Below, piece after piece: positions 19,256 through 31,664 of a DNA stretch of 64,000 bases (positions are counted from its first letter, which is position 1; the number at the start of each line of letters is the position of its first letter). The translations under genes were made by a program, and so were the position numbers. The notes beneath the pieces are model-generated. The model was not told the origin of the DNA. It searched no databases and saw only the letters and a program-made list of their open reading frames with translations. Source of the stretch: Parastagonospora avenae f. sp. tritici 18332-5 (lineage: Eukaryota; Ascomycota; Dothideomycetes; Pleosporales; Phaeosphaeriaceae). The stretch lies in assembly GCA_022559985.1 (NCBI GenBank), contig JAFJTR010000114.1, positions 1-64,000 on the forward strand, read 5' to 3'.

Positions 19256-22106
19256 TCACACACCGGAGTCGTGCTGCTTGAAGCCTCGACTCGCCACCCA
19301 CTTATTCCAGTTCGCACAAGTATCGTACATTTCGCACGTATTTTTCACGGTATCCTTGATCATGCTCTGACCCTCAAGAATCTGCAGCGCGAATCCCATG
19401 CTAGTGTGCCATCCGATATGGCAATGCATAAGCCATGCACCAGGATTGTCCGTCTCAAACGCAATGACCAACCAACCTGCCGCTGGTATGTTCGCCGTAT
19501 CTCTACGCGGTGGGTTCTGCAAGTTCAGTGGCTGGTCAGTGTACGTGCCTGATCCGGTGCCCAGAATCAGAAAGTCGTGGCCGTGAAGATGGATCGGGTG
19601 GTTCAACGGTACCGCAGACTCGACGATGATGTAGATCCACTCGCCCATCTTCGGCAGGTCGAGGATCAAGTTGCCTGAATAAGTTGGTGCAGTGTTGTTC
19701 GCGAGAACACGGACGAGTGTTGGGTCTTCGTACTTGGAGTAAAAGGAGTTGCCGCTGAGATACCACTTGAACAGATTATCGGAGTTAACGCCTACGCTGA
19801 TGTCTTGAGTGAAGCTCTTATCGTTGCTGAAGGCGTTTACTTGAGCAGTTGGGACGAGCGAAGCGAGTGGCTCATCGACGCACTCTCCGATATACTCGTA
19901 GGCTGTTGATGATGGGGCAACATCGCTTTTTGTGACTCCAGAGTAGCGTATGACGCCTTTGACGTCGTTGGACTGGTGATTGGCTGCGCAAGCTTCTTGG
20001 TTGTCGGCGCGCATCCAGTAGTCGCCAGGCTCTTGGTTCGCTTTCACCAGGACCATGTATCGCTGTCCGATATTGATGTTGAGAATGTTGGTCTTGTATG
20101 GCACGATATTGGTGAAGTCCATGTTGATTACCTCGAGTTCGTGGTTGTCGATGTGAAACTTCATGGTTCCCTGCATTGCGGAATTGATGATGCGGAGCAA
20201 GTATGTCTTACCAGGCTCAAACTTGGTGTCAAGCTCAAAACGTTTGCCTGTCTGGTTGCGCGTGCCTTCGACACCCCAGGTGTTCATGCCATTGATAAGA
20301 CCATTGTCCATGGTGCGAGGTCCACCGTTAATTGCGTCCTGCTCCATGGAATACATGCTGTCAACGGTTTGATGAGCCCAATCTTGGAGCATAACGGTAC
20401 CTGCATCAACGTCCCATGATGCGGATGTAGGACCATGGATGATCATGGGACCTGCAACACCCTCCCATGCTTGTATAGCATAATGTGAGTGGTACCATGA
20501 CGTTCCGTAGTTGGTTGCAGTCCACTTGTAAGTGAAAGAGTCGCCTGGAGCGATTGGACACTGCGTAATAGCCGGAACTCCGTCATGAGCAGCATTGTTG
20601 AGTTGTCGAATTCCGTGGAAATGTATGCTCGTTCCGTTATCCTGCAGCTTGTTGTTGACAGTGACGACAACATTGTCGCCCCAGTTGGCCTCAAGGAGTG
20701 GACCAGGAACCTGACCATTCACGGCCAACACGATGCGAGGAATGCCATCTGGAGCAAGCGTAGTGTTGGTGATGTCGAAGTTGTAGTAGACTGTTCGGCA
20801 TGTCTTTGGCGTGAACTTGTAATTATCAGTTGTATGATCAGCGCCGCAGTATGGCAAAGCGCCATTTCGTCCCTCGCATGGTACGCAGTCGGGGTCGATT
20901 TCTTCGCGCTTGAATACAGCGTTATCGGCACGCTTATGAAAGGATTGTGCACATGCAGATGCCGACGCAGTAGCAGAAGCAAGCGATGAAGCAGTAGCGT
21001 TAGCCGAGCTTGCAATCAGCGTTGGTGTAATGATAGTAGGAGCAAGATTCGAGTTTGCCTGCGAGAGCGCAGTTGTTGCCGAGTGCACTGTCGTGCTTTG
21101 CGAAATGAACTGCGTAGTACCGGAGGGAACCGAGTCCTTCAGTACCAATGCGACTCCAGTGGGTGATGAGATCTTGGATACAGAGATGAAGCCAGTCGAG
21201 ATAGGCGCTGCGAATGGAGGCTTGTTGAGGGCCGGAGTCGTAACAGGACAGTCTCCGTCACACATCTTGACCAGTCTTGCCCCAGCAGCGTGTCCAGCAT
21301 CAGTCTTGTCGCCAATACGGTCCTTGAGGTAACATGCGCCACCGGGCCGATATTGATCAACCCAAGAGACGTCGACACAGCCCGGCCAACGCGCGCAAGC
21401 GTCTATGCATTCCTCGAGGCATTTTGTAATGAAACCATTCCCAGACCACGAGATATCGCCACCAATATGGTCAACACCACACTCAACCTGAAATTCCGCT
21501 CCAGATGGTGTCTTGTGTACGGTGTTGTCGGAGTTTGGACAAGTAATGCCAGTGGCACGAGATTTAACATGGTCCTTCTCATCATTGCCATGGGTTGTTG
21601 GTAAGTGACTGGGAGTCTGATCGTGGATAGTCTGGTTGGAAGAGCTGGAATGGTTCGAAGTTATGCCGCAATCGCCGAATCCAGGCAGACAGGTCTCCTT
21701 CTGGCAGTGGTCGGAAGTGCTTCCACAAAAATGGAATTCACTGCAGCATGATCCGAAGGATGAGCCAGCGCATGTGTATCCGGTGGATCCGGCACATGTA
21801 CCATCTGGCGAAATTTTGCCTTTTGTGTCTTGACAAAACCCAAAAGCCATTTGGCAGCCGCTTCCGCAGTAATCGGAAGTACTGCAATAATGTTAGGGTT
21901 CTGCAAAATTGCAAACCAAGAGCAACTCACGAGCCACACCGGCCATCCTTGCTACAGCATCCACCAAATGGCGAGCCCACACAGCTCACACCATTGCCGC
22001 AAGTGCCGTCTGAGCTAACACTAAGATCCTTCGTAGGTCTGTCGTGGGCTGCCACGAGTGCAGACACTGCAAGTGTGCAGGCGAAAGCGCGCCTGAGAAA
22101 AGACAT
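19256..22106 (-). CDS. Laccase (multicopper oxidase) with two N-terminal chitin-binding domains and a PAN domain
   Basis: Exons 22106-21931 and 21881-19256, intron 21930-21882 (GTGAGT, CTAAC branch, TTGCAG), 933 aa. Signal peptide about 1-20; hevein-type chitin-binding domain 1 at about 35-75, split by the intron (GGCCSKDGRCGSTSDYCGSGC); domain 2 at about 84-131; PAN/apple-like Cys-rich domain at about 172-271; Ser/Thr linker with dibasic KR at 375-376 and 383-384; then a complete three-domain ascomycete laccase. All copper motifs are present: HFHG (479), WYHSH (521), HPIHLHGHDF (820) and HCHIGWH (878). The protein ends DSGV, the buried C-terminal plug of ascomycete laccases. It should oxidise phenols with reduction of O2 to water, tethered to chitin through its N-terminus. 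Ordinary laccases are about 600 aa, so about 330 residues are added. Confidence 0.93.
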
Positions 22107-23788
22107 TATGCAATTGTAAGGAACGATATACGGAATTGGATCTCGAACAGTAAAGACTGAAGGGATAGCAATTATTAATGAACAAAACTGGGAGGAAATG
22201 ATGAACGAATGTGATTCCCAGGTAGCTGTACCTCGAGTACTGGCCAAGAGGGAAACATCCGATTCTACTTATACCATCGTACTCAGTGTACATAGGCGAC
22301 CAGCCACGTGGAGAAGCAACGCACGATAGTGGATTGTAACCGTACTGAATCGCAGCTATTGCTTTCGCTTGGCATACTACATGATGCGGGAGATCGGTCA
22401 ATAATCTCTACGTTTAATGGCCGATCACATACGTTGGCGCAAGCGGGCGAGGAAGCGGACAGCTATCGTTGCTACAATGTTTGACATAGGGTCCTGGCGT
22501 ACCCTCAATAAGCTCTGACATGGATCCACCTGCCAAGAGATGGTGTCTGAGTCGACCTAATTGAGCCATTATGCGTGGCTGTATCGTACCACGTCAAACA
22601 AGATTGACCAAGTTCATGTGGCAGTAAGGCACACAGTGAAGAAACTGTATTTAGGCCACTGCTTCGTAAGACATAAGCAAATTGCGAAAAAAATACCCCC
22701 GATGTACAAATCGGGTTGGCTGAGTGGTCTTGAAAGCGCGCAGAGCTATCGGGGACATTGACATGTAGATAGACAATTCTGGGATCGATCTCCGGTGTTT
22801 CAATTTTTTGCCATTGTTTACCCACATACGGTAGCGCAACAATGTCGGGCCTCCTGGACACATGGACCTCGGACTGTGGATTTTGAAGCATGGAACTCCT
22901 TGTCTGAATCGCAGTGGAGCTTGCGGACGGGGGTCGAATTGTCTCTCGGGGGTATCAGGGTTACTACCACATCAGCAGTTGCCTCAATCGGTTCCAGAAC
23001 GGCACTGCTACATCGTCCGATGTGCGACTCGCGAAGGACGATGTTGAACACGAAATGTTCGTGTCAAAGACTTTGCAGTGAAGTGCCGGCATACCCTAGC
23101 TCAGCGCTATTTTCCGAAACAAGCCTAGGCCGATCGTGTCTTCTGGGCGATCCCTTGCGAATTCTCCTTTCGCTAATGTGTCAATCTATCTTTATCACGA
23201 CTACGCGTGCCATCAGGATTGCTATCATTTCTTTACGATGCATACCATGAGCTGCACACAGTCGCAGCGCTTTTTCATGCTGCTTCGGCTTCTGCTGCCT
23301 TCTTCGTAAGACCGGACACGTTTCTTTCCTCTAGGCTTTCACAGACTTCACGGACTAGGGAATGAACGTGGGTACTTATATTGCTTATCCCGTCTTGATG
23401 GTCCGTGGCGCATCATTGACCCAGTATCTCCACTTGGCGGGAGTGCTTGCCTCGGGTCCGCTCCGCTCCTCGCGCTTACCAACGCTTCTCTGGGTACTTT
23501 TCGCGAGCACGAGCGCAAAGTCTCCGCTTCACCGGAAAGGCCTGTTGGAGTTCTGACCACTGTCCAGGATTGTCACGGGGAATAACGAACCCTATGTGTG
23601 CTAGCTCGAGTCGCTATCTTCGTCTTCTCCATTGCTTCACGAGGTTTTGAAAAAAACGATCAGATATTGGCTGAAACATCACACCCTTGTAGTCTGTTGG
23701 GTCGACATGGAGCAAGAGTGGAGAATCTATTGGAAAGCTACCATTTGAAACTCGGATGAGGTCTAAGAAATGCTACAGCAGCTCAAAA
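22107..23788. other. Intergenic, laccase promoter and nothing else recognised
   Basis: Open frames at 22505-22891 and 22795-23250 lack domains and overlap one another on opposite strands. No repeat or transposon ends seen. Confidence 0.45.
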
Positions 23789-25060
23789 TCACTCAACCTC
23801 GATATCGAAGTAGTGGGGTAGTGGGATGTCCTCGTCGTTGGTCGGATCACCAAGTCTACTTCGTACCCAAGGCATATTCACCATTGGAGCAGCCATCTTT
23901 CCCGCGCTGTCCTGGGATGTGCAACAGCTGGAACGAAGGACGGACTTTCTTGCGACTTTTCGACGTAGGGGCGAAACTTGTCCTCATAAGTGCCGAACGC
24001 TTTAGAATGATGTTCGGCTTCGCTCAGTTTGCTCAATTCACCGGCAAGCATCTAGGCTCCCATGATCGCCAGTGATGTGCCCATACCGGTCAACGGAGTT
24101 CGTGCATACGCGGCATCTCCTAGGCAAATGACACGACTGTGGGACCAATTCGACATTCTGATCTGCTCAATCACTTGGAAATAAAAATCCGGCGCTTGAT
24201 CCATTGTGTCTAGGAGTCTTTGCGACTGCCATCCTGCGTTCACGAACTCCATCCGCACCAGCTCTTGTTAGGTCTTTCTGTCGCCCCTGCCCACTTCGCG
24301 TCACTTCTTTTCATGCATCGGGCCGTTGGGCATGATAGTGAGCATGGCACGAGTCGTTCCTAAGTGCGATTTAGTCATTGTAATATGCGCGGTCCAATAC
24401 TCATTCAGTTCTTACCATGGGGTCTGGCCGAAGGGAAATGATTCTTGACCTGAGAGCTACACATATGTTCCACATATTGTTGTCGCTAGGTATTCTCGGT
24501 ATGTTATAGTATACCACGTACATTCCTTTATGTATCGCTTGAACGGCTTCGGATGGGAAGCACTTCTTTCGCACCTTCGACCATTGGCCGTTCGCCGCAA
24601 CCAGCATGTCATATTCATGCGTCTCGCCGTTGCTCAACTCGACTTTGACGGAAACCTCGCCATTCGATATTACGGTCTTTATTATGGTATTGAACCGGTA
24701 TTCGACGTTCGGAAGGTCTTTGGTGGCTCTGTAGAGAATCGCCGCCAGGTCTCCACGAAGGATCTCGACCTCAGAGCTCAAGCTAGCACCTGAGCCTTCC
24801 AATATGGGAAAGGGAGCGAACGGCGTTCCTTTATAGCCTATGAATTGTGTCCCAGTCTCCTTGGTGTTGTGCTTTCGGACTTCGTCGAGGAGCCCCATCC
24901 TTTTAACAACCGTGACTGCGCTGCCTTGGACGTCCACGTTCTGTCCATGTGGAAACAAGGCGTCTGCCTTCTCGAGGACGGTAATGCGGGCTCCCGTTTT
25001 TGCAAGAAACCATGCCAATGTAGGCCCAGCAATGCCAGCTCCACTAATTAGCACGTGCAT
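23789..25060 (-). pseudogene. FAD-dependent monooxygenase (PHBH fold), inactivated by stops and frameshifts
   Basis: The N-terminal half is intact: Rossmann GAGIAGPTLAWFL at residues 7-19, the DG-type region (DMLVAANGQWSKVRK) and family sequence to SLRPDP. After this the frame is lost one base short at a CCCC run (about 24420), just before an intron (24416 to about 24360, GTAAGA...CTTAG). Downstream the homologous frame resumes with two in-frame stops (TGA at about 24316 where Trp is expected, TAA at about 24269 where Gln is expected), then the GD-box region VICLGDAAYARTPLTGMGTSLAI, then a further TAG at about 24057 inside GA-MLAGELSK. A last frame change occurs near 23900 before a family-like tail ending at 23789. 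The gene encoded a TetX/salicylate-hydroxylase-like flavoprotein hydroxylating small aromatics or polyketides; it cannot make it now. Confidence 0.85.
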
Positions 25061-26405
25061 GTCAAAAGATGAGTGAGTGTCGAAGGTGCGAAATGAAGTT
25101 TCGAATGTAGAATATGATGATCATTCTGCTGCATGGTTTCACATTCCTCTTTATAGACTTCAGTCAGGCTTTGTCTCAGGCACCAACTTCGGCTTCGGGA
25201 CAGAGGTATGTTCATAAAGCGTTTGGGCGCTCGGTCGAAGTAGCATTTCGGGTGAGAGAGACTTGTACGTTACGCGATTGATACCTAAAGTGCAGTGACT
25301 TCACGATCAACTCTTTCGACTATCGCAACGTGTTTGATGATGAGCGACTAGGAAGAATATGCAGAACAAGTATTTTGCGCGCGTAAATTCGGGTACGAGT
25401 TTTGAGACGCAATCACTTACATGCAGTATCTATTACATCTTCAACGTACCACGTCTATTGTCTTTAGTCAGATACACGCCTTCCGTAATCTCGGGTTTGA
25501 CGATCCAACCATAAGCACTAGTCCGAACTCATAACCGTGCTGGCTGCTATGGACGCTCAATGATTACGACACTCAACTTGTGCAAAGTGTACTTCACGCG
25601 ATGTATGCTCGCACTGTATAGTCTAGGGATGACAGTTATACTGATCACATCTTGAGCCACGTGCTTTTGGCAACTTATGCCTTATCATGATATGCCACGC
25701 GGTCCATGGAGGCCTTCGGTCAGCGCTGTGCGGTCAGATTTCGATCATGGAGGTCGTTACTTGCTATGAAGAAACACCAATGAACCCCAATGCACCAAGA
25801 ATCTCAACAGGGCTATGTTTTCCCGGGCCCGCGTATCGCCTGGGTATCTAGTGACTCTATGGACTTTCTATGCCGCTCAATCGAGTACGTGTAGTCCTCT
25901 TTATTAACCGCCGATACTGCCCCAGTTCGAAGGTAGCGTGAATTTCACAAGCTATCATAGTTGCCGCCACACTAAATGACTCAGGTAGCCTGCAGTGGTG
26001 TGAATACTACCAGCTGCACTGGCTCGTCTTGTGCTGCCGTCAAAGGGCTAGCCATGATGCAAACTCAGCTTGACAGCGGGCGAGAACGGGCGAACCTTTG
26101 CCACGTTGTTTCGGCCGTTTGACGTCAAACACCAGACCCATCCGGGTGGAGTGCCTGACCTCAGCTACGAGGTGTCGGTTCTAGGCTACTGCAAGACATC
26201 GAATTCGTGATCGCGGGAAACCACGAGGTCTCGCTTACTTGGCGTGCACTGGCGAAACAGAATGCGAAAGTCAATCGTGCATATGCGCCTCATCACTAGC
26301 CAAAACTTCGGAGAGGGTCTTAAGGCAGGGCATGATTTTCACGGATCTTCATTGCTTGCGATCGTCGTGGCGTTAAACTTATTGTTCTATTCGGGCCGTG
26401 GATAA
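25061..26405. other. Intergenic, nothing recognised
   Basis: 1.3 kb between the dead monooxygenase and the SAT4 gene 3' end. No open frame over 80 codons is recorded here and none is recognisable. No repeat seen. Confidence 0.5.
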
Positions 26406-27678
26406 TCATACCCATTCGTCCCTTTGCTGCCTTTCTGAGGCCTGGTCGTCTACTGTTACAGTGACCTGCGTGGTTTTGACTATGTCGTCTTGCGATCCGT
26501 GTATCCTACTTCGCTCTGCTTCCAATATCGCGTAGTCGCTGTCTCCATCGCTTGTGATTTCTGACTTGGAAGGCTTGATCGCACTGTTTGATGGATCACT
26601 GAACGCTTTGAGCGCATAGCTTTGCCGTGATTTGGTATTGTGTGACGACATAAGACCTTCAGGCAGAATTTTGCGCAAGATTCCGTCAAAGGTCTTACGG
26701 AGTGGTGGTAGACACGCTGTAAAAACTCCCACAAACACTTCTGCGATGGCGTACACGCTCAAATTTACTGAGCTATACGTCGGGTCTGGAGAGCTGTTGA
26801 GTGACTTCATCTCATACAGCTTGAGTGCGGATATTGTTGTTGTGCTGGTAGAACATTAGATCTGGTCAAACTGTTTGTAAAGACGTACTTACATGAGGCC
26901 GAGCAAGAAGACGATGCGGACACCCCACACGGTACGCTTGTTCAGCTGTACGCGTGAAATATAGACCAGTGGTGCGATCGTATATATCAGATCAGTGGCA
27001 ATGTTCGTAGCTGCACCCATGTACCCTGCCGCCGTGTAAGTATTGTTTCGTCACGTTGGGCAATATTACTCTCACCTGAAATAACCTTTGGCTTCGTAGA
27101 CCAGCAACTTCCAGGCTGTGTTCCTAGAGCATCCCAGTGCTTTGTGTATGGCGTGCACTCTCCAAATAGAATGACTGTCGGAAAGACGAAGTTCAAACCG
27201 ATGTGCACAACAACCGATGCCCAGATCAGTGCACGAAAGCCTTTGGAGAAGTTGAGCATAAAGATGTAAGCGCAAATGCTCAGCTTTACCAACGCCATTC
27301 CGTACAGATTGAGTAATTGACCAAACCATAGGAAACGTAGGTATTCGTTCAGGTTCGCTGGATCTTTGAAGACCGGATCCCATATGTGTTTGCCGCCGCC
27401 ATAATCTGCCATTCTATAGCAGCAAGCTGCGCCAGCTATGGCGAGAACCTGAGTTGTGTCAGACGCCTTCAATCGTACCCTTTCTGACGCGTGCTTACAT
27501 GTCCAGTCCATAGTAAATGATCCGTCAACAAGAAGAAATTCCGATTTCTAAAGCTCACAGCGAGTCTGAACAGTACGAAAATCGAGCTGAAGGTTACCAA
27601 TACGATGATTGGTATCTTCAAGGCATCGGAACGGCTGTCCAGTGGGAGATTTGGGGGGGTGCCTGGGACGTCCGACAT
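26406..27678 (-). CDS. SAT4/rhodopsin-domain integral membrane protein (PTH11-like)
   Basis: Four exons: 27678-27499, 27448-27076, 27025-26893 and 26844-26406; introns 48-50 nt, all phase-consistent; 374 aa. Several hydrophobic helices of the fungal SAT4 (DUF3433-like 'rhodopsin domain') family are visible: IIVLVTFSSIFVLFRLAVSF, VLAIAGAACCY, WFGQLLNLYGMALVKLSI, ALIWASVVVHIGLNFVFPTV and YTIAPLVYISRVQL. The family hallmark CTPYTKHWD follows the fourth helix, and a seventh helix near the end (AIAEVFVGVFTACLPPL) precedes a soluble Ser-rich tail of about 90 aa with several potential phosphorylation sites. Members are GPCR-like; PTH11 senses surfaces and lipids in the rice blast fungus. Ligand and G-protein coupling here are unknown. 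Confidence 0.85.
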
Positions 27679-29682
27679 GATGAAGACAAGTGACGCACGA
27701 GTATGCAGAAGCAATGAATGTGTAGTCCGGACAAAGACTGAGAAGCAAAGACTTGTGCAAGCCACGTGCGCCGGGCAGATATGGCTTGAGAGTGTAATTT
27801 GTCTTCCGGGAGAACGGGACGATTGGTACGGTGACAGGATAGCTCGATTGCTCCGAGGCACACGCCGCCTTTCTATCAGAGGCGTGTGCAAACGGGTAGC
27901 ATCCTATGTGGGGCTCAGATCAACTCGCCTAGATGAAATGGATGTATACCGGCGTATCAAAAGCAGTGACTAGTTTTGCGTCACGCTTACAAGCCTCATA
28001 CTGCGTTATGAAGACCGGCCCTGTCATGGCTGTGAGGCGTCACTTCACTGCATACCCGCCCGAGAATGTACATTCTAGACTCAGCCCATCATCTCCAACG
28101 AGCAATGCAGTGAACAGTTATATGAATCTTGCTTCCACAGGTAGCAAGACCTGCACAGAGTCTTTTCTCTCCGTAACCTGAATGCATAAATTGGCAATCT
28201 GACCGAATACCTGTTTCAACGTTGTGGAGTTTTTCCCGTCTTGCGCTGCATACTTGATAAACTTTGTCGAGCAGATGTGTTAGTTCAATAATACGGAGCC
28301 TATAGCCTGAATCGCTAAGTGTTTCCTCGAGTGGCCGCAAGATCAGTAGAGACGCTAAGGCTGATATTGACCATCGCCAAAGTTTATTTCAGCCACTCCA
28401 AGTCCCTAAGCCTACTAAGTCGGACATTACAGCCAACCGGGGAATGAGGTGGCAAAACCCGGTCCTTGGACCCATGACGGAGATCCCGTCAATATCACTT
28501 AGGGTCCTGTCAGTGATAATCGCCGGAAAGAGGCGAGCTGGGCGATAATAACAACTGCTTATATCCTGAGTCGATGTCGTCTACACAGCCGGCTGAAACT
28601 GAATGCTGCATTGGTATCGTGAGACGGTCCGGCCAGTCGCACAACAGCTAAACATCGGTACCGACCTACAACAATAAAGTGCACCAGCACCAACTGAGCT
28701 GTAGAGACCGAACAGGCAGGTCTTGCCGCAGTCGACCTGCCCGTGGCGTTTTCTCTTCAAACATTTTCGCAGCGATTCAATGTGGCCGTACGATGGCTGT
28801 AGAAGACACTGAGCCTATAGCAAAGGCAGGTCAGCCGAACCGAGGAGCCGAAAGGTGCATGCTTGCGGCTGCAAGCTGGCGTGAGGATGTTGAGCGCAAA
28901 TCTGCAAGTTCAAAGTTCAAACAGCCATGCTGTCTGATCTCTGGAGTGATGAACTTAGTTTCCTCGCTTACACCCCCTAGCGGGGCTAGCGTTTACCTTG
29001 CGTCGATCTTCAGCTGCCGGCCCCTGCGCCCCTGATCTAGCCATCATCGTTCGCGTCGAGAAGCGGAGAGATTCTCCGCTGGGCTTTGCAGCTGATGCAA
29101 ATCATACGATCCTAACAACCACATCGTCGTTTTACCGAAACGGCTTCCAAAACGACTCGCGCTATGTGATCGTGTACCAAACTGCACGTTGTTCCCCTGG
29201 AGGTCTGGAACTTCCAAACGCCCCTCCCAGGCTATCCTGTATTTAGCAAAGAATTCTCGCTCGGAGACGGGTGGAAGACTGAAGATATTTGCTCGATTAG
29301 GCATGATGCTCATGTCACACCTCGCCTCGACCCGTGCTACTCAAACAGTGGTTCATCCAGGCCGACCGGCAAAACTTCGTACTTGTCCTTGATCTGCACA
29401 CGCCATGCGACGATACTAGTCTGTAGCTGGCCCCACAGAAGTAGCGGCCTTGACAGACTATCTGTTCGCGGACACCAAATTTTCCACGTGGTAAATGGAG
29501 ACTAGATAGGGCCTCGGGACGCCACCACAAGTACGTGCGTGCGGGCGAACCAGATCATGATGTCTAGATCCCCTGAGCAAGGTGGGCCGAAGACCTCCAT
29601 GATAGCCATAAGCTCAGATAGATCTTAGAGATCTTTTCCCGTTCCGTTGCTTCGGCATCCATTCATTCCACTGTCGTCAGTC
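27679..29682. other. Intergenic between divergent SAT4 and GMC genes
   Basis: Two kilobases with no recognisable gene. Open frames at 28679-29035 and 29044-29313 overlap on opposite strands and lack any domain. Holds both promoters; no clear TATA box. Confidence 0.5.
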
Positions 29683-31654
29683 ATGGGTTCCCTTGTCCAG
29701 GCTATTTTTTTCTTCAATTCATTCCTACCAAATAGCTGGTTTGCGGCTGAACCACAGAGCAATTACGGTGAACAGAGTCTCAACGGGAAAACCTTTGACT
29801 ATATCATTGTCGGAGGTGGTCTTACAGGGCTCGTCGTTGCTAACAGATTGAGCGAGGACAAAGATCGTGAGTGTTATACATGTGCGCTTCAGACTACACA
29901 GCCCGCATACTGATCTAGACTTAGGAACTGTCCTCGTTTTAGAGAATGGCGGTATTAGCGATGATATTTCGACACAAGTCCCGAGCTTTGCGAACAGCAT
30001 AAACTCGCGACTGATGTATGACATCACATCTGCTCCCGATGCTAATACTGGTGGTAAGACATACCCAGTCTACGTCGGTAACGTTGTAGGAGGGGGATCA
30101 GTGGTCAACGGTATGGCTTTTGATCGCGCATCTGCTGCAGACTATGATGCATGGGAACAGCTGGGCAACACAGGGTGGAACTGGAACAGCCTTCTTACAT
30201 ACTTCAAGAAGTCGACCACCTTCACGCCACCAAACCAAGCTCACGCACAAGAATTTGGGATCACGTACGATGCGTCTTACTATGGCACCAACGGCCCTGT
30301 CCAGGCTTCCTTTCCCAATTTTGAATACGACGATACCAAGAACATCTGGGCTGCGTTCAAAGCTGAAAATGTTCCTCTGCCAACAGAGCATGCCGCAGGC
30401 CTTGCCGTCGGCGCCTTCTGGACACCTACTGCGCTACAACCTGAGACCCAAACTCGATCGTCGGCCAGGAACGCGTACTATGATCCCGTCAGGAGCCGCA
30501 GCAATCTCGTACTAGCTACCGGCAAGAAGGTCAACGAGGTTCTATTTGACCAAGGCTTATTATCCATAATCAACCCCAAAGCCACTGGCGTCCAATACGT
30601 ATCGAAGGCCGATGGCTCCGTGGGCAAGGTCTACGCGAAGCGCGAAGTCATACTCGCTGCTGGCTCAGTCTTCACGCCTCAACTGCTCCAGCTGAGTGGC
30701 ATCGGCCCAAGAGAGGTTCTCCAGGCCGCAGGCATCAAAGTCAAGCGTGACCTAAGCTCCGTTGGTGCGAACATGCAGGACCATCCCAATGCAAATGTCA
30801 TGTTTGACCTCAAAAACCTCGCTAAGGTCAACGTGTTTAGTGGCCAAGACCCAGCCTCCAACCAAACCGCATGGAATGACTACACAATTAAGAAGAATGG
30901 CCCTCTCACACAAGCCCATGGAAGTAGTCTCGCCTTCCTCAGCCTCAATTCCATCACAGACAAAGCCTCGCAGATCGTCCAAACAATCAAGGCTCAAAAT
31001 ATCCTCAGCGTGCTTCCCAGCATCTACAGCAAGGACCAAAATCTACTGCGTGGTATCCTCAAGCAGCGCGATATCATTGCAAACCTGCACGCCAGCCTCA
31101 AATCAGCTGTCGGAGAGATCCCCATGACACCCTTCGGCCTAGCCATCAATGCTCTTCAGCGCCCGTTGTCTCGAGGGTCCATCAACATCGACCCAAAGAA
31201 CAAGTACGGCAATCCCATCGTCCAATTTAACACCTTCTCGAATCCTGTCGACCGCCAAATTATCGTCGAGATGGTGCGCTGGACACGTAGGCACTGGGCA
31301 AAGAAAGAGCTCGCCATGTACTCCCCGATAGAGATCTCCCCCGGTGCACAATTCCAGACTGATGACGAGATCATCGACGCGCTCATTCAGCAGAATGGCC
31401 TTGGCGCGTCATTTGCGCACATGTCAGGCACGTGCTCAATGATGCCCGAATTGTTGGGTGGCTGTGTTGGAAGCGACCTAACAATCTACGGCACAAAGCA
31501 ACTGAGCGTAGTCGACGCAAGTATCATTCCTTTAGTCCCTGCAACGCATCTGCAAGCTACTATGTATGCTGTTGCAGAGAAGGCAGCGGATATTATCAAA
31601 GCGCGCAATGCAGTGCGCGATTTCTTTCCCTTGTCCAGGTTTTGGCGGAGTTAA
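29683..31654 (+). CDS. Secreted GMC oxidoreductase (glucose-methanol-choline family)
   Basis: Exons 29683-29866 and 29925-31654, intron 29867-29924 (GTGAGT...CTTAG), 637 aa, normal for the family. Hydrophobic signal peptide 1-22. The FAD-binding Rossmann motif IIVGGGLTGLVVANRL sits at 41-56; the second GMC signature is in the VVGGGSVVNGMAFDRASAADY segment and the third in ILAAGSVFTPQLLQLSGIG. The active-site base pair is His560 (FAHMSGTCSM) and His603 (PATHLQATMY), 43 residues apart as in aryl-alcohol and glucose oxidases. It should oxidise an alcohol or sugar with O2, producing H2O2, outside the cell. Which substrate cannot be read from the sequence. The start is the first ATG in frame; the frame is open further upstream without one. 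Confidence 0.92.
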
Positions 31655-31664
31655 ACCACATTCG

